Source: Pipra filicauda
Lineage: Eukaryota; Chordata; Aves; Passeriformes; Pipridae
DNA: 64,000 bases
Assembly (NCBI RefSeq): GCF_003945595.2
Contig: NW_024104428.1
Location: 954,106-1,018,105, forward strand
Direction: 5' to 3'
The translations under genes were made by a program, and so were the position numbers. Below the pieces are notes generated by a model. That model was not told the DNA's origin. It saw nothing but the letters and a program-made list of their open reading frames with translations, and did no database searches. Below are positions 11,601 to 22,845 of this stretch, piece after piece; positions within the stretch are counted from its first letter, which is position 1, and each line of letters begins with the position of its first letter.

Positions 11601-13054
11601 TTTTGATTTTATAGTGCCGTGCAGAAATAATCCAGTCTCAGGTTCTGAAATGCAAATGGGCTCAAAGGCACCAGACAAATACATGGAGGCTGGGCCTGGG
11701 TGTAGCTATTCCAGCAGAGAGTCTAGGCATGTCTCTTTGCCCAGGAAGCCTTTGAACTGGCTATTGCCCAGAGATGGGAAGGTTTACCTGAGGACACATC
11801 AGTCTGCTTTAGCCCTCTCCATATGTTCCCTTCCCTAAGCAATTCCTATTATTCCCTGACAGCACACCACAGCTAGTACAGGATAATGGTTCAGTGGGTC
11901 CCAGTCTGCCCATTTGCATGTTCTTTTAAGTGGGGCTGTAACAAACTGCAAGCAGCAAGGAGAAGCCTGATTATTAATAATTGCCTGTACCCATCTGCTC
12001 CCTTCTACAGTCTTCTGCTGCTCTACCCTGAATAGGTGGAAGAAGGCTGAACCTGCCCAAAGCTGTAGCAGTAGATTTCAGTGGCCAATGGTTAAAATTT
12101 TAGGATGCTAATTTCTCTTAATTTAACCATTTCTCTCAAGGCGAGAGACTCCTATGGAAGCACCCAGACTCCAGAGCATAATTTCTTATTACTTTATACT
12201 TGAGGGCCAAGGCAGAGTAACTGCTAAAAGCAACAGAGATAACTAGAATATAAAAATGCTACCAAGTAAGAACACTTACCTCTGTATCCTCATCAGCTCA
12301 GTGTAAAGGACTGGGTCTGAAGAGCACAGGATCAGGGTCTGGGACTCCAGGGAAGAAAAGGGATCACGGAGGGATGTTTTCACTGACAGTCATTAACTCC
12401 TGGAACATACCTGGGAGGAGTCCCTCCACAGGTGACTCTCATATCACCTCCAACCTCAGCCAGCTGCTGCACTAACCTTTCTTCTGTAGGTGCAACCAGC
12501 TCACCAAGCGAGCCCACGGTGTGGTAGCAGTGCTTGTCCAAACCCAGAGACAGCCTTGGGCACGTGACATGAGCCACAGCACCCACAGCTCCTGTGTATA
12601 TCTGCCTGCTGACTCCAGCCTTCACTTTAGCACCAGGGGGGCCCCCTCTGCTCTCCCACACCCTCCCAGCCGCTGCTGTCACCCCTTGCTGTGCATCACA
12701 GCCCCCCTCACGTTGCTTATGAAGAGCTGGATGTCAAAACAACGGGAATAGAAGATTTTACTCTGAAGTCAATTTAAACGACATCATTGTGCAACGTCAC
12801 TCTGTGAGCAGGTGCTTTATCACAGGTGGCTGAACTACACCACGTGCCCCTACCTGTGTACAGGCACCAGGAGGCACGTTACCCCCCACGCTGTCCCCAG
12901 ACTGCCCTCCCCGTGGTGACACCGCGACATCCATTGGTATGCCTAGTGCTGGGCTGAGCTACCACCCCACACCCCGGGGGCCAGCCCAGCCCTGTGCCTG
13001 AACACATCCCAGCCTTGGTGGCAACCCACACGCCACCAGCAGATTTGCTGCCCA
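8626..13054. other. Non-coding stretch with a GC-rich left part
   Basis: The stretch 8690-9060 is GC-rich and rich in cagcag and ccagg words, with modest CpG. Beyond it lies unique, mostly C/T-rich DNA without recognisable elements. An A11 run sits near 9760. The second copy of the shared 17-mer (12735-12751) is here. Confidence 0.5.
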
Positions 13055-13265
13055 CAGGAGGCAGCTACACCAGATAATTGGTCGCCTCCCTGACAGCTCC
13101 AGTCTTATTGCTCACGCTCCTTTACATAACCTGGGTGATATGAAGCTTGCTATGGCTGGTTTGGGACTGCTAGGGAGCCGGTGCAAGTGCTGGTGGAGTT
13201 TTATTATTACTGTTATTTATCATTATTTGCATTGCAATAGTGCCCTGGGGCCTCTGTTAGGATTA
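13055..13265. promoter_or_regulatory. Candidate conserved regulatory block
   Basis: Begins cagataattggtcgcctccc and includes tcttattgctcacgctcc, cctttacataacctgggtga and a T/A-rich run ending atcattatttgcattgcaat. It is unique sequence with homeodomain-like cores and an octamer-like atttgcat. Inference from texture only. Confidence 0.25.
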
Positions 13266-16200
13266 GGATGCAGTTGTCCTGGGTGCGGGGAATATTTAGC
13301 TGGAGACTTGCAGCTGGAAACAAGGTGTGTGCTTAAACTCCCTTGGAAAAGCGCTGTTGTGAATACAAAGGAGTCTCTAGCCCAGTGGGTTTTAGTCTTT
13401 CCTACTGCCTTAACACTACCACTTCTGAACACGGCTCCCTCTGAGTTCCACCAGCCTTAGGAGGGGCTTAGAGGCCAAGCAGGAGTGGTTTTATTTCCGA
13501 TTAATGGAGAATCCTGGCCATTCCCTCACCACCCACAAGGTCAAAAGGCAGTCCAGAAACCAAGGAGACACATCATAAAGCCCCCCAGGACCCCCAAGCT
13601 CAAAGAAGCTGTGTTTGGGTTGGCAGCACCCCTCTGCCCTGGCACCCCTGTAAGAAAGTGGTGGGAATGGTGAGGAACAGATCTCCTCTTGCAGGTCAGC
13701 CTGTGAGCTCCCAGACAAACTGCTCAGCTCTCAGCATGGCCATGGGGAAGGAGAACAGCACGTAGAGAACCTGCTCTACCTCGGCTGCCACCCGTCTCCT
13801 GAGCCCCTGCGTGAGTTGTACGGACAAAACTGAAGCCAGAAGAGCTTGGCAGTTGTTCTCATTTCCACAAAGCAAACACCCCAAAGACCAGGAGCTCCTA
13901 AGACATAATTTAGCAAATACCTAATGGCACACAGCAGCACCAGGCAACAGCTTAAGAAATGCAGTAATGAGCGACCTGTCACATTCTGACCACTTTTTGC
14001 TATTTATTTAGCCCCGTTAGCATTTGTCAGAGCAAATGGAAGCCGGTTACTGTCCCAAGGAATTCAGTCTCTTGCAATTGTCGGGCCATAAAAATTCAAG
14101 GTGTGGGATGTGGGGATAAGAGCTGAAGTCTCAGCTGAGGGGGTGAGGAGATTTGGTGTAGCATGGTTATCACCACAGACATTAGATCTGACCAGGACAT
14201 CAGTCTGAACACCACTGTGCTTCAGGCATGGACAGGACCGTCTCTGGTGACCATGTTTCATTCGGTTCACGGTTTCTGTGCACCATTACACCCCTCATTT
14301 AGTCAGCAGCACCATCACTTCTCACAGGGGACAGGGACTCAGCTGGGTACCAAGCAGGAGAAAGAAGCCTGTAGCTGTGGGACACCACAGCAACAAGCAA
14401 CTCAGTGTCTGCCTCCCACCCAAATGCTGTGCCTGGCCAACCCCTGTGACCTATTACAAAATCTGCTGAAAAAGATAAGAGACCAAACCTGGCAAAGGGT
14501 TTCCAGACCGGTCCCAGGTCTAAGTCAGACCAACATTTGCATTGGGAACATCCTATAGCTGTCCCCAGGCAGACTGAAGTGGTCAGGGGTATAGCTAGTG
14601 GGGTTGGACATCTTGCTTCCTTCTGCACCAAAGCACTCTGTCCCCTGGCTCTGAAAGTAATCTTCCATGACATCTGCCACAGGCAGTGCTTTCAGAGGGC
14701 TTTTTCTCTTCCACCTGGTAGGTCTCTTCCCTGCCTTTAGGACCAGCAAGGGAACACTCCCCACAAAAGAGAAGCTGCACCCAGATACCCCACGCTGCAC
14801 TCCCAGACACATAGTACCAAGTCTGACGTAAATCTATGGCTCTGGACAAAAGATCATTTAACATGCTCGGTGCTGAAGGGTAGCCAAGTAAAAAGCTTCC
14901 TCACTGAGCTCACTCTGCAGTAAGTTTATTAGCAGTAGGACCTCCTAGATAACATAGGTGAAAAAGGGCAACTTGGGGGTATACTGGGAGAGACAGATTT
15001 CCGCTGCTCGATCAGCTGGCAAACCTCAGTGGGATCCTGCCTCCAGCATTCAGCAAGCCTGCCTCAGCATGGAGTAAGTGAATCTTGCTGTATTTAAAGA
15101 GACAGTCCCAAGGGTTCCCTTTTAATCTCATCTCTGTTTGCAATTCCCCCTTCTGAGCCTATGAGCAACATTTCTTTCCCCTTCAAGTGCTAGTCTGCTC
15201 TGTTCAATTTTCTCTTCATCCCTCCCTGCCCTCTCCTTCCCTCTGCTATCCCCATGTTTCTTTAATGGAGCTTGAAATTATAATACAGTGATTCAGCTTC
15301 CTTTCATGTCTGCCAACAGTCAGTGGCACAAGCCTGGAAATGGGGCTTGCTGGTTTCCTCAGCCCCTCAAAGGGGCTGCAGCAACCCCTTTGCTCGGACC
15401 ATGAAGCTGTGGATCTTCTTCCTGTCACAGGTGGCAAGGAGAGGAACTTCCCCAGAAGCTCCTGGTGCTGGTCATGGACCACTGTGAAGCCATGGGACAC
15501 CTTGCACCAGATCCAGAGCATGCTACTCCTTGCCAGGCATTTGCTGGGGGGGTTTGAAATAAAAGGCCTGGGAGGTGCCAGGGGCTGTGCCACCTGGAGT
15601 CACTGTGCTGCCTTGCCTTGCCCCTCATATACTGGCTGTTTCGGGGGTGGGACTCACTCAAAGCTGATGTCTAGGCCTGTTTCCTGAAAAGATCTTGCCT
15701 CCCGAAAACAGTCTCTGCAAGTTACACACAGGTTACAGCCCCCATATCCTTAGTAGTGTAACGGCAGAGCTCAAAGGCATAAGGAAATTTCCTTCTTGAT
15801 ACCCTGAAGCCCATGGCTGCTCTCTGACACCTCTCACCTTCTGCCCTGCCCTGGTTCCTTTTCTTTTGGCTTTCACTCCAACAGATGTGCAGCCCCATAT
15901 TTCCTCTTCTCACTTCTGCTCCCTGCTGCACAGACCTCACACTCTTATCCCCAGCTTGCCTCAATCTCCAGTAAACAGTATCCCCCCTCCCACCACCTCA
16001 GCAGGCTCTATGGAAGAAACATCTGCCAAACACCTTCTCTGCCACCAGCCCAGTCTTGTCCTACTCCTTTTTTTTCTTTCATTCCTTCCTCCTGAACAGA
16101 AGAATTCTTGTGCTACCAGCTTTTTGTTTCTTTCATTTGCTAGCTTTGGAGTCAGTGTTGACACTCTCCTGGATAAAGCGCATGCAGTCTGGCTCCTACC

Positions 16201-17129
16201 AATAATCTCTGCTCGTCTTCATCCTTTCTAGATGAGCATTTTGTCTTGGGTTTCATTTTGTCACCTTCTATCCCTCCTGCTTCTCTGCTCAGCCCTCTGT
16301 TGCCTTTCTACTCAGCGCCTGTACCTTCTTACTGCCCATCTGTCCCTACCCATGCTCCAAACTCCCGCAATATCTCCTTCCTTTGTACTTCACACCACTT
16401 ACCAGTCCATTTTCTCTCTTGCATCTTCTTCATCTGCAGTCTGTTTGCATTTCTCAACCCCTTCCACCTCAGCATCCGTGCTCCCTCTCTCCCCCTCCCG
16501 CAGGATGTCCCTCAGGGGACAATTGTGCTGCATCCTGCCCCATTTCTTCTGGAAGCACAGAGATGTTGTCCTGGCTCTGCCTGTGCTCACTGCTGGCTTG
16601 CTGACAGGCAGCACTGCATTCAGGTTTGCTCCCCTGCAGCCCAACACCCCGTCTCACTCCGGGATGAACGTCAGTAATTAGCACTAATGACTCCTGCCCG
16701 ATTCCCGTTTACTTCCAATGGCAGTGACGTCTGTCAGCACGCAGTGAGCAGGAACAAAGAGGCATTGTATGGATACCTGTGTGCATGAGGTGACCATTAC
16801 CCTTGAGGACTTTTGGAGTCGAAGAACAGGAATTTTTATGGCTCCAGCCTGAAAGCTGGGCTGCCTCACTGGAGAACAGGCACACGTTCCCTGTGGGAAC
16901 CAGCTGCTGCTGAGCTGTGAGTTACGAGTGCACGTGCAGCAGTGGGGATGTGTGGAATGAATGTATTGCTGCAGGAAATGTCATTCAGCAGCCTGTCAGC
17001 ATGGCTGGGACCACACAAGCGTGTCTGTGGGTGCCGTGCCACTACCCACAGCAGAGACCACTGTGGTGTGCGAACACGAGCACGTGGTGAGAGCAGCGTG
17101 GACGTGTCTTCTGGCCTTTCAGATTAATT
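13266..17129. other. Non-coding stretch, partly pyrimidine-rich
   Basis: Nothing coding is supported. From about 15840 to 16560 the plus strand is conspicuously C/T-rich, and this bias alone explains the long open frames at 15866-16681 (Ser/Leu/Pro/Cys-rich translations). Confidence 0.5.
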
Positions 17130-17300
17130 GATTTAGGAAGTAGTTATGCTTTTCCTCCATTAGTGAGGCTACTGTTCCTCCCTAGAGCTTTCCCAGGAAC
17201 ACTTTCCAGTAACTGTTCAGATAACAATAAATGATGCATAAGCTGAAGATACTACGCCAATAAGGAGAGGTTGTGCAATAAACAACAATTACATGAAGGG
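17130..17300. promoter_or_regulatory. Weak candidate regulatory block
   Basis: AT-rich unique DNA with attaattgatttagg near the left end, aacaataaatgatgcataag in the middle and ccaataaggagagg at the right. The homeodomain- and SOX-like words are suggestive only. Confidence 0.15.
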
Positions 17301-18639
17301 AAGGGAAATTAAAATCCCTACTTCAATTCATAAAAGCGAAGTCCTCTGTATAAAAAGTAGAAAGCTGGACCCTTTTGAAGAACTGGCCGCTTTTAAGAAC
17401 CATCAGTAATCCATCTCTTCTATCATTTCTTAAAAATCCTACATCACGGTAGCTCAGCCAAGGCAAGTCTTTGCAATTGGCAACATACAGGAATGTGAGC
17501 AGTATCACTTTGGATAGACTCTGAGCATCTTAACATCTCCTGTTCAAAAACCTCACTTCAGATGATTTTAATTGCTGGTAGAATTCTTCTTTTAAGAGAG
17601 AGCACCAAATGACTGCTGGACACCAAAATTATGTTTACGTGAGATAGGTGCTCTGATTCGGCTCACTTGCCTTGTTGCAGCGTACAAGTTGCTTCACAAA
17701 AAAAGTGTCAGCTTCAGCAATCTTGGTGTAATCCAGGGATGGAATGACAGTGGGAGGAGAGAGTGTCCCTGTCCCTCAGAAAGCCTGCAGGACCGGAGAC
17801 TGAAGAGTCCGTTCAGCCTCAGAGAGGTGCTTCTTTCCCATGGAAGCTCTGCTAGCTGGCAAAACGAAAGGAACTTCCCCTGTCCTTTTACTACTGACAC
17901 CACTTCTTTGCAGCTGCTAAGAACACAGCCCTGCTCCTGCAGACCTGTGGACATCTGCCAGAGCAAAGTCAAGAAGGAATTAATTATGGTGACAATGATT
18001 CTTTCCACCATATGGCGGTCAGACCTGCTCAGGAAGGGAGAACACCTCTGTTTTCTCACCTCTCCAGGAGAAGCTTCATTCCTGGATAGTTCATGACAGG
18101 GTAGAGCCTGTCCTTGCACACAGCCTTCCCCCTTCACCCTTTAACACTAAGCTGCTGCTTTCTGGCCCTCTAGATGTTAAAATTTCTCAACACCTCACTC
18201 AGGGGAAGACTGAGATCACAGGTTGGCCAGTGGCTTATTCCCTCTAGCAATCCTTGTCTAGGAGGAATTTGCCTTACCATTGCACTGGTTGCCTTCTTCT
18301 TCCTCTCTCCTATGCTGTTGTATAAACACTCTCTCCTGCTCTCCTCTCCCAGAAGGAAGTGGGGGAACCTGGATGGCTTGAACCTCATCTTCTCAGCAAG
18401 CCTGCAAAAAATCATCTCTGTGGGTAGGAATGCTCTCCCAGGTCTGTGGTGATGGACTAGCCCCCGATAGCATGGCTGGTCTTTGCCTGAGCAAGCCACC
18501 TCAGGGAGTGGGAGAGAAATTTCTGGCTGCTTTAGTTGTAGAGTTCCACTGTCTCCTTAAAATCAGCCTAAAATTTGGATGAGCAGGAAACTCGTTCTAC
18601 TGTGTCACCTTCTGCCACACACTAAAAGGCCCTCACTGG
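17301..18639. other. Non-coding stretch
   Basis: Unique sequence. Overlapping frames on both strands at about 17689-18137 show no domain and no splice support. Confidence 0.45.
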
Positions 18640-19080
18640 TTTTTCTAAGAGCGCTTTTCTGTGCTCTATCTGGCCCAAGAAGCCCCCTTTAATGTACTCC
18701 TCCCCAGTTTCCCATAACCTGCAGCTCAGAAAGCCTTGATCTGAAATACTTTTGTTCTTGTGTTTAATAGTCCTAGGAGAATTTTTTTTCCACAAGTTTG
18801 TCCAAATGCTTTTTGAAACATGTAAACGTAAACCCATAGCACCCTGTGGCATGGAGTTCCCCAGATGAACAGTGCCTTGTGTTGGGAATCTCTCCCTGTT
18901 GTTTTGAACCTCCAGCCTGCTGGCTTCAGCTGGTGCCCCTTTATTCTTCTAGGAAAACACCTAAGCAATGGATGTTCCTTCCTTGCCCTTTTGCTTGTGC
19001 TGTTTCTGATTTTCTAGACCCCTATCAAAATCCAAATTGTCAGCTGAAGAATTCAGTCCCTCTCAGGCAAACTGCATTGA
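18640..19080 (-). mobile_element. Ancient CR1/L3-type LINE remnant
   Basis: The plus strand reads the reverse complement of the old CR1/L3 3' region: a caaatgctttttgaaacatg block, cccatagcaccctgtggcat, ggagttccccagatgaacag, a tgccttgtgttgggaat block, ctggtgcccctttattcttc, gacccctatcaaaatcc and cagctgaagaattcagtccc. The order matches the conserved tail, which encodes the end of ORF2 plus the 3' UTR in the intact family. It is heavily mutated. The segment from 18790 to 19055 is the most convincing and the boundaries are approximate. Confidence 0.7.
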
Positions 19081-22000
19081 TTTATGCTAGCTGAGGTCCT
19101 GGTCCTCTATCCTTGCTGAAGATGCAGGATGACCTCTAAAGACTATGTAAAAACACTTTATGTAGTGAAGGTCAGTGTGCATCTCAGGTATTTTCTGTTC
19201 CTGCAACACATTTTCAGCTTTAAAATTTCCTTTCAAGGCAAGAACAATCAGACAAAGCAGGCATGAATCCACTGACCAACAGCTTGTTGCAGAGAATTTT
19301 GTTCCATGGCATTGAAGGGAGGTTTTGAATGAGATGATCAGAGTAGCTCAAGCTTAATACAGCTTTACATCATTAACAGTTAATGTTGAACCAGAACAGT
19401 AGAGTAAGCTGTACTTATTGCTAGTCAGATAGTCTGCAATGGTCAAGGAGAAAATAATCACTAAAGGCAAGAGGAGATTAAAGTGAGGTGGTAATATCTG
19501 AGTGCTCGTTTTTCTAAAAATTGTAGATTTTCCTGGCAGTGCTCACAGCCCATTTATTCACAAATGCTCACAAGAGGAAGCATTTTTTTCCTTCACCAAC
19601 TTTTTTATAGCAAGCTATCTCCCTTCTTTTACCTCATCTCGAGTTACTATGGGCACAAGAAGCATCAGACACATTCAGGAAGGGACTATCCTTCTGCTTC
19701 ACAGGTCCAGGACACAGAGGTTCATTTCCCTCAAGGGCACAATTTCCCAGTCTTCTGCACCCCAAAGGAAAGAGAGAATGAGCCACAGTAGAAATATAAG
19801 AAAAGCAAGGAGGAAGCTCCCTCCTAGTGCTGCAAGCTTGCTGGACACGCTGCCACAAGCCCCTCACCAGGGAGGCCCTTTCCAGGCAGGCATTTGTGAG
19901 AAAGGGTGTCCCTGTGTTCCTGCCCTGAGGCACTCATCCTGATACAAACCTGCACACAGATGCTGTCATTTGGCCCCAGGTGTCATGGCAGGAATAAGAG
20001 ATGCTGTGTCATGGGTGCTGCAGCTTGACTTTGTTCGCCAGAGTGAGACCAGGAGGCCACATTCTGCCCTCGTCCTGCCCCAAGACCACAGCAGAGAAAA
20101 TCAAACTCCTGAGGCTTGTGAGAGAAAGGTCTGCTTCCAGTGCTACTGGGTGCTTTGCCACATGGACACCTAAACTGATGGAGAACAGGTTACCTGGGGT
20201 ACCAGGCTGGAGTTAATTTGCAGTGCTGGCAACAGACGGAGGGTCCCTAACCTGGGGTGAAACCTGACGTGTGTTCTGACTAAAGCAGCCTCTGAGCATG
20301 GCAGGTTTTTGTGCTAATGATGACAGCCACACACTTGAGAAACTGCCACCCCCTCTTCTTGCAACAATCCTTAATTAGAGAACAAAAAGGAAACCCAAAG
20401 AGCTCAAAGCCTGCTGATTGTTAGTGCTCGTGCTTCTCTCCCACCTCCACAAACCATCACGTCTGACCTCCACGGTAACTGGCTCTGCTGTGCCTAACCA
20501 CGTGTGGTCAAGCAACACTTTTTTTTGTGCCAAAAGAGCGATTCAGAAGGGGAAACAGTCCTTCTGTTGCATTTGCAAGCACAGCTTAGCCATCAAACTA
20601 TGCAAACCTGGGTTTGAGAAATAGCAGTGGCATCCTGCAGCATGGCTCGCAACAGGGAATACGGCCAGGGCATCCAGGATGTAGCTGGGGTTTTATCCCT
20701 CCAAGCTGGTGAACTCAGGGGTGTACTGAAACCAAAGAAGATGCTTACAACAGAGAGCAGAAAAAAAAAAATATCCTACCTGTGAGAGTGGCCGGGGAGG
20801 GAGAGAAGAATGGACTTTCTCCACCTGGCTCTGTTCACAAAGAGGGATCTGTGTTCCCAGGTTCCCTGCATATAGACCCTTGCTTATAAATTACAGGCTA
20901 TTCACCACATTTCCTGACACTGCCCAGTGTTTTCAAAGGCAGTCTCTGGGTCAGGGCAATTAATCTACAAGGGATGCAGATGAATTTTCTGAGAGCTAAC
21001 AAGCAGCTCTCTCTCCTGTCTCAGGAACTAGAAGAACTCAGCTCTTCAGTGCGCTTCAGGGTGGCCCTAGAGAGACAGAGCTCACCTTTTGAAATGTGGG
21101 CTGTGTTGCCAACAAAGACTGAAGCTCTTCACAGGGGTGCAAGGAGACACGTGCTCTCCTAGGCAGGTGGATATTTGGGCTGAATTGGCACCATCCGATT
21201 GGCACTAGAAATAGAAACTCTTGCTTAGTGCCTGCAGTCAAAACATCTGCTTCACACCTCTTGGCCCTGGGACCTTGAGCCAAAATTCAAGTGCAGCTCT
21301 CAAGGGCAACATAGACCTAAGTACCTCTAAAAGCAGTAGACAGAATTAGGATTTCTGCACATACAGGACATATGCCATGATAATTTTTATTTCAAAGGCA
21401 CAAACCTCTCAGAATACCTTAAAAGTGAGATATCCAGCAACAGGACATTCGTATGTCCATGTTTCTGTGACAGTAGTTTGCTCTCCAGCTCTACCTGTTA
21501 GGTGATCCTCACATGTAACACACCACTGGGCTACAAAGGTCACACATAAGGGGTCTCCTTTACATATAAAAAGAGTTAATATTGAGGCCTCCTTTACCAC
21601 TTCACCGATGTAAATGGTGAAACTAAAGTAGTGCTTTTATGTCTTTCAGCTTCTATCCCTTACTGAAGAGACACTAATTCTGGTATTAGAGTACCTTTTC
21701 CTTTGTCCTTTATCTTATGCAGCTTGTGAAGGGATTTTTGCTAAACTGAAGAAACCCAAGCCCTCAGTCACTGGCACCTCAGGGTGTAAGAGCTCAAAGT
21801 GGAAGGTGGGTTGTAGCAGGGTAAAACCCTACCTGAGTAGCTACACCTTAGTATCTGGTAAAAGTACTGCATAGAGCCAAGGCCTTAGTTTCAGCACAGG
21901 TTTATCCTCTCCAGTTGCATGGTTTTCCATGCCATACTTAGCCTCCAGTTTGACATTCATAAAACTGTCTGCAGGCTTACCTCTTCCAGCCCACCTTCCC

Positions 22001-22354
22001 CTCCCTGTTTCCCTATGCCTCCTTCACACGTAAGTGTCCTCTGATCTGGTCCTTGCTGTTCTGACAGGCTGCCTGATGTCTGCTGCTGCTCACAGAAGTA
22101 TCTGGCCTGTTTCATTGACTGTCCTAACACTTCGACACCCCAAAATATATTCCTCACATGAGACTATTCTTTCTTTTCCCTTCCTGGGGACTTCAACCTA
22201 CCAGAGACACAGGTGAAGTGAGAGATGCCATATGCACTGGAACACTGGGAAGCCCACAGTGCCCTTGAAGGGTCAGAGAACCAAGAATTCCCGGGCTCCA
22301 GCCCCCCCCTCCACACAACCCCCCCTTTAGTTTTTTGTACCTTTGGGCCGAACA
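19081..22354. other. Non-coding stretch
   Basis: Mixed unique DNA. An A-rich run (aaaaaaaaaaaa) lies near 20760 and C-rich runs (cagcccccccctcc, accccccctttag) near 22300-22330. No gene or transposon was recognised. Confidence 0.45.
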
Positions 22355-22845
22355 CTCAGATCCCCGACCGGATGCCAACGCAGCGATTGAAAGCTGCTTG
22401 GCGTTATTGCTGTCATTGTTTCACATTGCCCTCTTTGATGGAGCATTAGATCCCGCGCTGAACAAATGCCTCGGTGCCTGCTGGAGCCTGCTTTCCCTCC
22501 CCTGCAGCCCCCTGCCAGCGCTGGCTTTCAGGGTGCCAGCTGTCACTCGCTCCGCATCCTTCCTGCCGAGGCACGGGCGCACCAGCCAGCGCGGCAGCGA
22601 AGGCACACGGGCAGGGAGACAGGGAAAGGCGTTTGGAGAGCTGGAGCGGCACCAAGGGAGCGAGGAATAGCGAGCGAGGAGAGCTCTTCAAAGAGGAACA
22701 TCAAAGCATCAGAGACGGGGAGAGAGAGCCGCGAATGACAGATCTGGTTTAAAGAGCCATCTATCTCCCGGCTCTCGCTATGTAAATGACTCCTGCTCGC
22801 TGGCTGCCGCTGCTGCGGAGGTAATTGCTAATATTTTTTGGAAGC
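22355..22845. promoter_or_regulatory. CpG-bearing candidate regulatory block
   Basis: The left part (22360-22460) is repeat-free with several CpGs (gaccggatgccaacgcagcg, gcgttattgctgtcattg). The middle (22550-22690) is a moderate CpG cluster (gcacgggcgcaccagc, agcgcggcagcg, gcgaggaatagcgagcg). The right part returns to an enhancer-like mosaic (gctatgtaaatgactcc, gctgctgcggaggtaattgc, taatatttttt). No spliced exon or convincing start codon is visible. It could be a promoter or enhancer, or just GC-rich DNA. Confidence 0.3.

Noticed and set aside
15866..16681. Two overlapping long plus-strand frames rich in Ser, Leu, Pro and Cys
   Set aside because: The plus strand is C/T-rich here, which removes stop codons and produces signal-peptide-like translations without real coding content.
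22335..22670. Hydrophobic 111-residue plus-strand frame in a CpG-bearing block
   Set aside because: The left part looks like a conserved non-coding block rather than coding sequence. The right part is low-complexity and no splice sites fit.
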